Assembly: GCA_963677505.2 (NCBI GenBank)
Contig: CAXXWB010000026.1
Coordinates: forward strand, 1-7,195
Reading direction: 5' to 3'
DNA: 7,195 bases
Origin: JBGSUZ01 sp963677505
Lineage (GTDB): Bacteria; Bacillota; Clostridia; Peptostreptococcales; Acidaminobacteraceae
Every line of letters starts with the position of its first letter. Within the stretch, counting starts at the first letter, position 1. The translations under genes were made by a program, and so were the position numbers. A model generated the notes under the pieces. It ran no database searches. It was not told the DNA's origin and saw only the letters and a program-made list of their open reading frames with translations. Shown piece after piece: positions 1 to 5,775 of this stretch.

Positions 1-583
1 TCTTGTTGAAATTTTAGAGGTTTGCCATAAATCTGTTCTTGAAGGAAAAACAGTGGTCAGACTACACACTGGCGATTTCTCTATATACGGTTCTTTAAGA
101 GAGCAAATTGAAGGTCTCTCTGAAAAAAATATCCCTTATGAATTGGTACCAGGGGTGAGTAGCTTCTTAGGCGCTGCTTCAGCTGTAGGTTGTGAATACA
201 CGGTGCCAGAAATATCTCAGAGCGTCATCATTACCAGAATGGAAGGCAGAACCCCAGTGCCACCGAAAGAGTCTATTCGATCTTTTGCAGCTCACCAAAC
301 TTCAATGGTCATCTTCCTTTCTTCGACTTTTGTTTCAAAAGTTTGCGAAGAACTTATTGAAGGGGGATATAATAGCAAAACCCCTGCGGCTATTGTTTAC
401 AAAGCTACTTGGCCAGAACAGGAAATTATACGTGGGGATTTAGAAACCCTTCCAGCGTTGGCAGAAAAACATGGGATTCACAAAACGTCCCTTATTATGG
501 TAGGCGACTTCCTTGGTCAATCCTTTAATTACTCGAAATTATATGATCCTGAGTTTACACATGAGTTCAGAGAGGGAAAATAA
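1..583 (+). CDS. cbiF: Cobalt-precorrin-4 C11-methyltransferase, 3' part (5' end outside window)
   Basis: Transfers a methyl group from S-adenosylmethionine to C11 of cobalt-precorrin-4 in the anaerobic cobalamin pathway; cytosolic. The frame is open from base 2, so the gene begins upstream; the GTG at 53 is an internal valine codon, not a start. About 193 residues are present of a family length near 250. Seen: RLHTGDFSIYG (SAM-binding loop), the VPGVSSF segment, the substrate-side stretch SQSVIITRMEGRTPVP, and a C-terminal SLIMVGDFLG strand. These are hallmarks of CbiF/CobM within the tetrapyrrole methylase superfamily. Oddity: the family loop is normally GDPSIYG; here Pro is replaced by Phe (codon ttc). 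The stop TAA shares one base with the cbiG start (TAATG), implying coupled translation. Assignment is secure; whether the Pro change harms activity is unknown. Confidence 0.95.
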   Translation, partial: LVEILEVCHKSVLEGKTVVRLHTGDFSIYGSLREQIEGLSEKNIPYELVPGVSSFLGAASAVGCEYTVPEISQSVIITRMEGRTPVPPKESIRSFAAHQTSMVIFLSSTFVSKVCEELIEGGYNSKTPAAIVYKATWPEQEIIRGDLETLPALAEKHGIHKTSLIMVGDFLGQSFNYSKLYDPEFTHEFREGK

Positions 584-1656
584 TGATTAGCCTTTACTGT
601 TCGTCGGACAGAGGTGAAGCCCTTGGGAAAAAACTTGCCAACTATTTGGAAACAAAGGATTTTTCTCAGATGGGATTTGAACATGACCAGAAGGTTAAAT
701 TCTACCCACTAGCTGATGCTAAGGCTAAAGGTGGTATTAAAGCTTGTGTCGCATCGGATTTTAATGAAAGTAAAGCTCTCGTATTTATAGGGGCAACAGG
801 TATTGCCGTCAGGTCCATTGCCCCCTTTGTGGCCAGCAAGTTTTCTGACCCAGCGGTAATAGTCATTGACGACCAAGGTCGCTTTGTTATAAGTCTTATC
901 TCGGGCCATATTGGCGGTGGCAACGCCCTTGCTGAAGAAATTGCAGAATTATTAGGTGCAACACCAGTAGTGACAACGGCTACAGATGGTATGGGACTAG
1001 CCAGTGTCGATTTAATTTTAAAGGCTTCAGGTGTACCCGTACAGCATTACAGGGATATGGCTCTAAATCTAAATCGTATTCTCCTTAAAGGCGAGACGAT
1101 TGCCTTATATACAGAAGAACCTTTGAGACTTTCCGCCTGTAAAACGGAAGGCATCAAACTTTTACAAAATTGGGAAGCTTTTTTAAGCGATGTAACACCC
1201 TGTAAACTTTACATCGGCAATCGGCTGAGTCGTATTGAAACTGTTGAGAAGACAGACAATAGTTTTGTAGCAGTTCCTCAAAACTTAGTCATGGGAACGG
1301 GTTCAAAAAAAGGATTAGGTAAAGAAGTTTACCAGAAAGCCTATGAAAATTACATGGATTCAATGGACCTTAGTCCTAAAGCCGTAAGGGTGTTGGCCAG
1401 TGTGGACATAAAAGCTGAAGAAAGCTGCATGCTGGCTTTGGCAGAAATATATCAAATGAAAACAGTCTTTTACACAAAAGAACAGCTGTCTGAAGTTCAT
1501 GAAGTTTTTCCTAAGTCCGAACAGGTCTTCAAGGTATTAGGGCTTAACGGCGTAGCGGGTCCAGCGGCTTATTTACTCAGCCAAGGTCATCTTTTGGAAG
1601 GTATGTGGAAAGGCTTAGGTTGTACATTTGCAATTGGGAGGGAACAAACATGGTAA
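583..1656 (+). CDS. cbiG: Cobalt-precorrin-5A hydrolase CbiG
   Basis: Opens the delta-lactone ring of cobalt-precorrin-5A and releases the two-carbon fragment as acetaldehyde, a step specific to the anaerobic pathway; cytosolic. The 357-residue product is full length for the family. The N-terminal domain carries FIGATGIAVRSIAP (about 68-81), the DPAVIVID strand (89-96) and SGHIGGGNALA (107-117), followed by a variable middle region. The C-terminal CbiG_C/CobE-like domain runs from about 234, with LASVDIKAEE (271-280) and the Gly/Pro-rich GVAGPAAYLL (323-332). The start ATG is preceded by AGAGAGGG at 569-576 with 6-nt spacing. Oddity: the CbiG_C motif usually read as GIGC(R/K)(R/K)G is GTGSKKG (238-244), so the conserved Cys is Ser241. 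The 3' end overlaps cbiH by 7 nt. Identification is firm. Confidence 0.95.
   Translation: MISLYCSSDRGEALGKKLANYLETKDFSQMGFEHDQKVKFYPLADAKAKGGIKACVASDFNESKALVFIGATGIAVRSIAPFVASKFSDPAVIVIDDQGRFVISLISGHIGGGNALAEEIAELLGATPVVTTATDGMGLASVDLILKASGVPVQHYRDMALNLNRILLKGETIALYTEEPLRLSACKTEGIKLLQNWEAFLSDVTPCKLYIGNRLSRIETVEKTDNSFVAVPQNLVMGTGSKKGLGKEVYQKAYENYMDSMDLSPKAVRVLASVDIKAEESCMLALAEIYQMKTVFYTKEQLSEVHEVFPKSEQVFKVLGLNGVAGPAAYLLSQGHLLEGMWKGLGCTFAIGREQTW
1636..1642 (+). promoter_or_regulatory. Ribosome binding site fixing the cbiH start
   Basis: GGGAGGG lies 7 nt before the ATG at 1650, inside the last codons of cbiG. It favours 1650 over the upstream in-frame ATG at 1605, which lacks a comparable site and would add 15 residues before the family's usual N-terminus (V-x-V-V-G-I-G-P-G). 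Confidence 0.75.
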
Positions 1657-2366
1657 CAGTAGTGGGCATTGGCCCTGGTAATATTGAAAACATGACAGGG
1701 GAAGCCATTAGCGCCCTTAAAAAGGCAGACGTGGTCATTGGGTACAAGACTTACATCGACTTAGTGAAGGACCTTATTTCCGACAAAGAACTTGTAGTCA
1801 ATGGCATGCGAGCAGAAGTTGAACGTTGTCAGAAGGCTATCGATCTTTCTAGAGAAGGTAAAAACGTGGCAGTGGTCAGCAGTGGAGACCCTGGCATTTA
1901 CGGTATGGCAGGTTTAATTTATGAGTTGGCAGATGAAAGGGACGAAATAAAAATCATTCCTGGGGTCACAGCATCATCAGCGGCGGCGGCAATTTTAGGT
2001 GCCCCTTTGATGCACGATTTTTGTAACATCAGTCTTAGTGACTTGCTGACCCCTTATGACACCATTATGAAGCGAATTCGTTATGCGGCAGAAAGTGATT
2101 TTGTCATTTGCCTATACAATCCGAGAAGCAAAGGCCGTAAAGACCATCTTCAAAATGCGGTAGAGAGTATTATGGCTGTTCAGGGCGGTAAAATCCCTGT
2201 GGGGCTTGTGAAAGATGCAGGGAGAGAAGGCGAAAGCGTTATTTGTGCTACTTTGGAAACCCTTCCTTATGATGCTGTAGACATGACCACTGTTGTTATT
2301 ATTGGCAATAGCCAAACGAAGCAAATGGGCAAGCATATGGTAACCCCTAGAGGCTATCATGTATGA
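1650..2366 (+). CDS. cbiH: Cobalt-factor III / precorrin-3B C17-methyltransferase
   Basis: SAM-dependent methylation of C17 coupled to ring contraction, converting cobalt-factor III to cobalt-precorrin-4; called CbiH in the anaerobic route and CobJ in the aerobic one. The product is 238 residues, the usual length. Motifs in order: GIGPG (6-10), SSGDPGIYGMAG (77-88), PGVTASSAAAA (104-114), LYNPRSKGR (155-163), VGLVKDAGR (184-192), and the C-terminal VTPRGY (231-236), all typical of CobJ/CbiH. Here the GDPGIYG loop is intact, in contrast to the CbiF loop upstream. I start it at 1650 because of GGGAGGG 7 nt upstream and because the first residues then match the family; the ATG at 1605 would lie deep inside cbiG. 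The end overlaps cbiJ by ATGA. No iron-sulfur extension is visible, so this is the short form. Confidence 0.95.
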   Translation: MVTVVGIGPGNIENMTGEAISALKKADVVIGYKTYIDLVKDLISDKELVVNGMRAEVERCQKAIDLSREGKNVAVVSSGDPGIYGMAGLIYELADERDEIKIIPGVTASSAAAAILGAPLMHDFCNISLSDLLTPYDTIMKRIRYAAESDFVICLYNPRSKGRKDHLQNAVESIMAVQGGKIPVGLVKDAGREGESVICATLETLPYDAVDMTTVVIIGNSQTKQMGKHMVTPRGYHV

Positions 2367-3127
2367 TTTGGATAATAGGTGGGACAACTGAAGGTAGGCT
2401 GGTTTCAGAAACGTTGAAGCATAAAAATCAAGCCTTTTGTCTCTCGGTCGCAACTGATTTAGGCGAAAAAACCTATCAGGGATTGACCCCCTATTTTTTC
2501 AAAGGACGCTTAGATGGGTCGGGGTTTAAAAAAAAGTTTCTTGAAAATAAGGTGGATTGGGTGATTGACGCTAGTCACCCTCACGCCCTAGAGGTTTCAA
2601 AATCTGTTATTGAAGTCTGTAAAGACTTGAATATCCACTATACAAGATTTGAGAGATTAGGAACAGGTCCATCCACTGATAAAGAAGGGGTTTTGTACTT
2701 TTACAGTTTTGATGAAGCCTTTGAATTCCTTAAAAATACTCAGGGCAATATATTTTTAACAGGTAGCAAAGAACTGCAAAAGGCTGTGGCATATTTACCC
2801 ACTGAAAGATTGGCTGTACGAGTGGTACCTAGCAGTGAAGCACTAGGTCTATGCGAATCGGCAGGGATTAGGTCGGAAAAAATAATTGCTATGAAAGGTC
2901 CTTTCAGCTTAGCCCTTAATCAAATGATGTTGAGACATTTCCAAATTACCTATTTTGTTTTTAAAGAAAGTGGATCCGTCGGTGGGTATGAAGAAAAAAT
3001 TCAAGGGTCAGTTTTAGAAGGGGTCACCCCCGTTGTGATTCGGGCCCCAAAGATGGTTTATCCCGAAATTGGTAACACGCTGGAAGCTTTGGTCTCTCAA
3101 ATAGATTCTTACTTTAACAAGGTGTGA
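2363..3127 (+). CDS. cbiJ: Cobalt-precorrin-6A reductase
   Basis: Pyridine-nucleotide-dependent reduction of cobalt-precorrin-6A to cobalt-dihydro-precorrin-6 (CbiJ anaerobic, CobK aerobic); cytosolic. The product is 254 residues, normal for the family. Seen: N-terminal IIGGTTEGR (4-12), DASHPHA (69-75) where the family has a conserved D-A-(T/S)-H-P-(F/Y/H)-A, HYTRFER (92-98), FLTGSKEL, RVVPSSEAL, AMKGPFS, and KESGSVGGYEEKI in the C-terminal Rossmann-like half. The start ATG overlaps the cbiH stop as ATGA; AGAGG at 2349-2353 is a modest binding site 9 nt upstream, so coupled translation is likely. An A8 run at 2528-2535 does not disturb the frame. Function is well supported at family level; NADH or NADPH preference cannot be read from sequence. 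Confidence 0.94.
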   Translation: MIWIIGGTTEGRLVSETLKHKNQAFCLSVATDLGEKTYQGLTPYFFKGRLDGSGFKKKFLENKVDWVIDASHPHALEVSKSVIEVCKDLNIHYTRFERLGTGPSTDKEGVLYFYSFDEAFEFLKNTQGNIFLTGSKELQKAVAYLPTERLAVRVVPSSEALGLCESAGIRSEKIIAMKGPFSLALNQMMLRHFQITYFVFKESGSVGGYEEKIQGSVLEGVTPVVIRAPKMVYPEIGNTLEALVSQIDSYFNKV

Positions 3128-3130
3128 TGA

Positions 3131-3138
3131 AAAGGAGG
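3131..3138 (+). promoter_or_regulatory. Strong ribosome binding site of cbiM
   Basis: AAAGGAGG sits 7 nt before the cbiM ATG at 3146, in the 18-nt gap after the cbiJ stop. It is among the strongest Shine-Dalgarno matches in the window, so the transport module is initiated independently of cbiJ termination. The gap is far too short for a cobalamin riboswitch, which often precedes cbiM in other bacteria. Confidence 0.8.
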
Positions 3139-3145
3139 TTACATA

Positions 3146-3907
3146 ATGAACAAGGAGAACGTAGTAAAAAAAGGTAATTCGGTAAGTGTTCGGAACAAAG
3201 GTTTATTGTTTTTAGGGTTGCTGTTGGTGAGTGCGCCAATATCTGCTTCCGCCATGCATATTATGGAAGGGTACTTGCCCTTTAAATGGGCAGTCATATG
3301 GTTTGCCTTATTTTTACCTTTCCTATTTTTAGGTCTGAAATCTGTAAAAGCTCTAATGGCTGAAGACATGAATATCAAGCTTTTACTAGGAATGGTTGCG
3401 GCTTTTGCTTTCTGCCTGTCAGCTTTAAAAATACCTTCTGTTGTAGGTAGCTGTTCTCATCCTACAGGGGTGGGCCTTGGGGCTATGATTTTTGGCCCTC
3501 TTCCAATGGTAGTTGTGGGTGGTGTCGTATTGCTTCTTCAAGCCTTACTTCTTGCTCATGGCGGCATAACAACATTAGGGGCCAACGGCTTCTCTATGGC
3601 AGTTGCAGGACCTTTTGCCTCTTACGGCATTTACAAGCTCTGTCTTGCTATGAAGCTCAATAAAAAATGGGCAATTTTCTTTGGCGCCATGCTTGGAGAT
3701 TTAGTCACTTATAGCGTCACTTCAATTCAATTGGGTGTGGCATTCCCAGGTTCAGAAGGCTTTGCAGTGGCGATTCTTAAATATTTAGGTATTTTCATGT
3801 TCACTCAATTGCCAATTGCTGTAGGTGAAGGCATTTTAACTGTTTTGGTTTATAATTTACTGATGGAATTTAAGGACCAATTAGGTCGCGCAGGGGAGGT
3901 ATTATAA
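3146..3907 (+). CDS. cbiM: Cobalt ECF transporter substrate-specific membrane protein CbiM
   Basis: Integral membrane substrate-binding (S) component of the CbiMNQO energy-coupling-factor cobalt importer. The product has 253 residues. A signal peptide is evident: a basic N-terminus, a hydrophobic stretch around 19-30, and ASA before Met37. Cleavage there would expose Met-His-Ile-Met at the new N-terminus, which in the CbiM/NikM family supplies metal ligands through the amino group and His2 (here His38). The other conserved metal-site segment, GSCSHPTG, contains His105 (about residue 69 of the mature form). Several hydrophobic helices follow, including ones near 45-65, 80-100, 112-137 and 210-240. 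The C-terminus LVYNLLMEF fits the family. Cobalt rather than nickel is inferred from the cobalamin context and from the partner cbiN. The stop overlaps the cbiN start by one base (TAATG). Confidence 0.95.
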   Translation: MNKENVVKKGNSVSVRNKGLLFLGLLLVSAPISASAMHIMEGYLPFKWAVIWFALFLPFLFLGLKSVKALMAEDMNIKLLLGMVAAFAFCLSALKIPSVVGSCSHPTGVGLGAMIFGPLPMVVVGGVVLLLQALLLAHGGITTLGANGFSMAVAGPFASYGIYKLCLAMKLNKKWAIFFGAMLGDLVTYSVTSIQLGVAFPGSEGFAVAILKYLGIFMFTQLPIAVGEGILTVLVYNLLMEFKDQLGRAGEVL

Positions 3908-4221
3908 TGACAACACATGTTGAAACTTCTAAAAAAAATACACTTCGCAACAATCTAATATTGGGATTAATGTTCTTAGTTCTGATTATTGCCCCTTTAG
4001 CAATCAATCAGAAAGGTGAATATGGCGGTGCAGATGGCAATGCGGAAGCGGCTATTGTGGCTTCTAACCCTGACTATGTGCCATGGTTCCATTCATTTTG
4101 GGAGCCACCAAGTGGCGAAATTGAAAGTCTTCTCTTTGCAACGCAAGCGTCCATTGGAACAGGCTTTATCGCTTATTTCTTTGGGCTAATGAAAGGAAGA
4201 AAACAAAGTGCTAGGAATTGA
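3907..4221 (+). CDS. cbiN: Cobalt ECF transporter accessory membrane protein CbiN
   Basis: Small membrane partner of CbiM in the cobalt importer; the CbiN extracytoplasmic loop is known to interact with CbiM and promote metal loading. The 104-residue protein has two predicted transmembrane helices (about 15-33 and 74-94). They flank a loop with the family signature: EYGGADGNAEAAI (38-50), NPDYVPWF (54-61) and WEPPSGEIESLLFA (65-78). The start ATG has GGGGAGG at 3893-3899 and shares one base with the cbiM stop. The 3' end overlaps cbiQ by 14 nt. Presence of CbiN (not NikN or a fused NikL) supports cobalt as substrate. Confidence 0.94.
   Translation: MTTHVETSKKNTLRNNLILGLMFLVLIIAPLAINQKGEYGGADGNAEAAIVASNPDYVPWFHSFWEPPSGEIESLLFATQASIGTGFIAYFFGLMKGRKQSARN
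4192..4200 (+). promoter_or_regulatory. Ribosome binding site supporting the GTG start of cbiQ
   Basis: AAAGGAAGA lies inside the 3' end of cbiN and 7-10 nt before the GTG at 4208. It supports that codon as the start. The product then begins M-L-G-I-D, close to the usual CbiQ N-terminus. The first in-frame ATG downstream would remove the conserved first segment. Confidence 0.6.
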
Positions 4222-4891
4222 TCAAGTAGCGTATTGCAGCCCTTTAAAGCATATTAACCCTCATGTGAGAATTGGTTTACCTTTAGTGTGGCTGGTATTG
4301 ATGATTCTCATTGGGCAACCAATTTTATACGCCATCACTTTTATTATTATGGTGATGGCCACCTTATGGAAAGGGTCTGTGCCAGCAAAGCTCTATATAA
4401 AGGCTTTGCTGGCGCCAGCCTTTTTTGTCTTGACAGCGGTATTGGGTATTTTATTTGTCAGCAACCCAGGTTTAGAAACGGTCATTTGGCAATTTCATAT
4501 TGGAAAATGGATACTTTATTTAACAGATACCTCCCTCATGACGGGTGTCACAACCGTTGAAAGAGCCTTTGCTTCTGTTTCCTTAGTCTATTTCATTGCA
4601 TGTCATGCGCCTATTTGGGAAATTGGTTTATACATGAGGCGCCTTAAAGTACCAAAAGATTTTGTGGAATTATTCGTACTGTGTTACCGGTTTGTCTTCA
4701 TATTGTTAGAAGAAGCAGGTGCTATGCTTGAAGCACAGCAGTTGCGATTAGGCTATGGCTCTATTGAAAGAGGCTTCAAAGATTTGGGCATGCTCATTGG
4801 ACAATTGTTGATTCGCACTTTGCTCAGAGCCCGTGCCATGGAAGAAGGCTTATCGCTAAGACTGTACGACGGTGAATTCCATTTGGAATAA
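4208..4891 (+). CDS. cbiQ: Cobalt ECF transporter transmembrane protein CbiQ
   Basis: T component of the CbiMNQO importer, the membrane scaffold coupling the ATPases to CbiM. The 227-residue product starts at a GTG with AAAGGAAGA upstream. The N-terminal MLGIDQVAYCSPLKHINPHVR matches the family's pre-helix segment. Hydrophobic helices follow near 22-48 and 64-84, with more between about 112 and 165. The C-terminal cytoplasmic part holds the two coupling-helix regions, LEAQQLRLGYGS and RARAMEEGLSLRLYDGEF, corresponding to the Ala-Arg-Gly-type motifs that contact the ATPase. It overlaps cbiN by 14 nt and is followed by the 57-nt gap before cbiO. An 11-bp perfect inverted repeat lies inside it (4381-4413). 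Confidence 0.93.
   Translation: MLGIDQVAYCSPLKHINPHVRIGLPLVWLVLMILIGQPILYAITFIIMVMATLWKGSVPAKLYIKALLAPAFFVLTAVLGILFVSNPGLETVIWQFHIGKWILYLTDTSLMTGVTTVERAFASVSLVYFIACHAPIWEIGLYMRRLKVPKDFVELFVLCYRFVFILLEEAGAMLEAQQLRLGYGSIERGFKDLGMLIGQLLIRTLLRARAMEEGLSLRLYDGEFHLE
4381..4426 (+). repeat. Inverted repeat plus T-run inside cbiQ
   Basis: GCCAGCAAAGC (4381-4391) is perfectly complementary to GCTTTGCTGGC (4403-4413), with an 11-nt loop; adding a G-U and a G-C pair outside extends the stem to 13. The second arm also belongs to a 12-nt palindrome GCTGGCGCCAGC (4408-4419), directly followed by C and TTTTTT (4421-4426). It is coding throughout (cbiQ codons for PAKLYIKALLAPAFF), so a regulatory role is only a possibility. 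Confidence 0.55.
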
Positions 4892-4903
4892 GAAACTTTT
4901 TCG

Positions 4904-4935
4904 AAGAAATAGTGATACTATTCTGAAAGAAATAG
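4904..4935 (+). repeat. Direct and inverted repeats in the cbiQ-cbiO gap
   Basis: In the 57-nt gap (4892-4948), AAGAAATAG occurs at 4904-4912 and again at 4927-4935, a 23-nt period. Between and overlapping them, AATAGT (4908-4913) and ACTATT (4917-4922) form a perfect 6-bp dyad around GAT, extendable to AGA/TCT with one bulged A. There is no following T-run, so this is not a convincing terminator. It could be an operator-like site, an mRNA processing site or chance in AT-rich DNA. Confidence 0.45.
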
Positions 4936-4936
4936 C

Positions 4937-4943
4937 AAGGAGG
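4937..4943 (+). promoter_or_regulatory. Strong ribosome binding site of cbiO
   Basis: AAGGAGG, 5 nt before the ATG at 4949. It shows that the first cbiO frame is efficiently initiated even though it is not coupled to cbiQ. Confidence 0.8.
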
Positions 4944-4948
4944 TTCTC

Positions 4949-5308
4949 ATGATAGAATGTAAAGGGGTGTCCTTTTCTTATGAAAATGGAACAGAAGCCC
5001 TTAAAAATATTGATTTCAACACATATCACGGCGGCATTATTGGTTTAATTGGGGCCAACGGGGCGGGAAAATCCACCTTGTTTAAGTGCATGACGGGCTT
5101 AAATAAGCCTAGCTCAGGTGTCGTGGAGTTTAAGGGAGAAGCCTTAAGCTACAATAAGAGCAGTTTAAATAAATTAAGACAACAGGTGAATGTGGTCCTG
5201 CAAGACCCAGACCGCCAAATTTTCTTTCCACGTGTCTTTGACGATGTAGCCTTTGGGCCAAGAAATATGAAAAGAACTAAGGAAGAAGTCGATGTGAAGG
5301 GGTTATGA
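4949..5308 (+). CDS. cbiO: Cobalt ECF transporter ATPase CbiO, N-terminal part (frame-interrupted)
   Basis: N-terminal part of the ABC-type ATPase that powers CbiMNQO at the inner face of the membrane. These 119 residues hold the A-loop tyrosine region (SFSYENG), Walker A GANGAGKST (35-43, Lys41) and the Q-loop VVLQDPDRQIFF with Gln85. The conserved DDVAFGPRN stretch (98-106) follows. The frame then reads KEEVDVKGL and stops at 5306-5308, at the point where the family continues into a helix and the LSGGQ signature. The missing signature, Walker B and H-loop are all encoded immediately downstream in the -1 frame (5305-5775). On its own this part cannot be a working ATPase. A short deletion, a sequencing error or, less likely, a programmed frameshift explains it. 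Confidence 0.88.
   Translation: MIECKGVSFSYENGTEALKNIDFNTYHGGIIGLIGANGAGKSTLFKCMTGLNKPSSGVVEFKGEALSYNKSSLNKLRQQVNVVLQDPDRQIFFPRVFDDVAFGPRNMKRTKEEVDVKGL
5288..5308 (+). other. Frame break in cbiO
   Basis: The break lies between gtc-gat (5288-5293) and the ATG at 5305. Before it, frame A reads E-E-V-D; after it, frame B reads E-G-V-M-K-S-L-Q-L, with the frame-B codons open from before 5296. In CbiO proteins about three residues normally separate the E-E-V from a V-E-x-A-L helix, so a loss of 7 nt (or of 1 or 4 nt) would account for the break. The two frames meet as ATGA (5305-5308). A purine run AAGGGG (5297-5302) sits only 2 nt before the ATG, too close for a good ribosome binding site. Confidence 0.75.
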
Positions 5309-5775
5309 AAAGCCTGCAACTTACAAAAATGGAGAATCTAAAGGATCGCCCTGTTCATGCTTTGAGTTTTGGTCAGAAGAAACGAACGGCCATTGCAGGT
5401 ATTTTAGCGATGGACTGTCAAATGATGATTTGTGATGAGCCAGAGGCTGGACTTGACCCGCAAATGAAACGGGCTATGGCAGAGATACTTAAAGATTTAG
5501 GCGCAAGTGGCACGACCATTCTTTTGTCCAGCCACAACATGGACCTAATACTAGAACTCTGCGACTACGTGTATGTTCTCAAGGATGGGGAAATGATTGG
5601 TCATGGACAGACCCTCTCCATTTTGTCGAATAAAACCCTAATGGAAAAGGCTTCTTTGGAAAGACCTCAGTTAATAGAAATGGCAGAAAAATTTGACTTG
5701 CCATTTGTCAGACACATGGATGAATGGTCTTTACTAGATAAAAGAGATGGAAAAAAGCAGGAGGAAATTTCGTGA
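5305..5775 (+). CDS. cbiO: Cobalt ECF transporter ATPase CbiO, C-terminal part (frame-interrupted)
   Basis: Remaining part of the CbiO ATPase. These 156 residues contain the ABC signature LSFGQKKR (20-27, where LSGGQ is the general consensus), Walker B MMICDE (40-45, Asp44 and catalytic Glu45), the D-loop AGLDP (48-52), and the switch histidine His77 in LLSSHNMD. A CbiO-type C-terminal tail follows (VYVLKDGEMIGHG and a short regulatory-like helical end). Two deviations: DEPEAGLDP where DEPTAGLDP is usual, and SHN where (T/S)HD is usual. The ATG at 5305 is probably an internal Met of the original gene, although ATGA overlap with the upstream stop could allow re-initiation. Together with 4949-5308 it gives about 275 residues, the normal CbiO length. 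The stop overlaps hemA as GTGA. Confidence 0.87.
   Translation: MKSLQLTKMENLKDRPVHALSFGQKKRTAIAGILAMDCQMMICDEPEAGLDPQMKRAMAEILKDLGASGTTILLSSHNMDLILELCDYVYVLKDGEMIGHGQTLSILSNKTLMEKASLERPQLIEMAEKFDLPFVRHMDEWSLLDKRDGKKQEEIS
5759..5764 (+). promoter_or_regulatory. Ribosome binding site fixing the GTG start of hemA
   Basis: AGGAGG lies 7 nt before the GTG at 5772, inside the last codons of cbiO. It favours this start over the ATG at 5784, which would sit 19 nt away and cut the first beta strand (I-I-S-M-I-G-V-N-H). Confidence 0.75.

Noticed and set aside
1605..1649. Upstream ATG that would lengthen cbiH by 15 residues
   Set aside because: It has no ribosome binding site comparable to GGGAGGG before 1650, and the added residues fall outside the family N-terminus.
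2112..2453. 113-codon open frame on the - strand across the cbiH/cbiJ junction
   Set aside because: It lies antisense to two well-supported genes and its translation resembles no family I know. The other minus-strand frames (for example 702-923, 3139-3378, 6266-6520, 6954-7166) were set aside for the same reason.
2528..2535. A8 run in cbiJ as a possible slippage or frameshift site
   Set aside because: The frame continues through it into fully conserved CbiJ sequence, and there is no alternative frame of interest; A-runs are expected in an AT-rich genome.
3125..3146. Cobalamin riboswitch expected before cbiM
   Set aside because: The gap is 18 nt and filled by the ribosome binding site; there is no room and no B12-box-like sequence.
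4288..4560. 90-codon open frame on the + strand overlapping cbiQ in another frame
   Set aside because: No ribosome binding site or recognisable protein; cbiQ in the main frame is clearly conserved throughout, so this is a shadow.
4884..4921. Possible promoter before cbiO (TTGGAA with TACTAT)
   Set aside because: The two hexamers are 26 nt apart, each matches consensus at only 4 of 6 positions, and nothing resembling -35 sits at the right distance from TACTAT.
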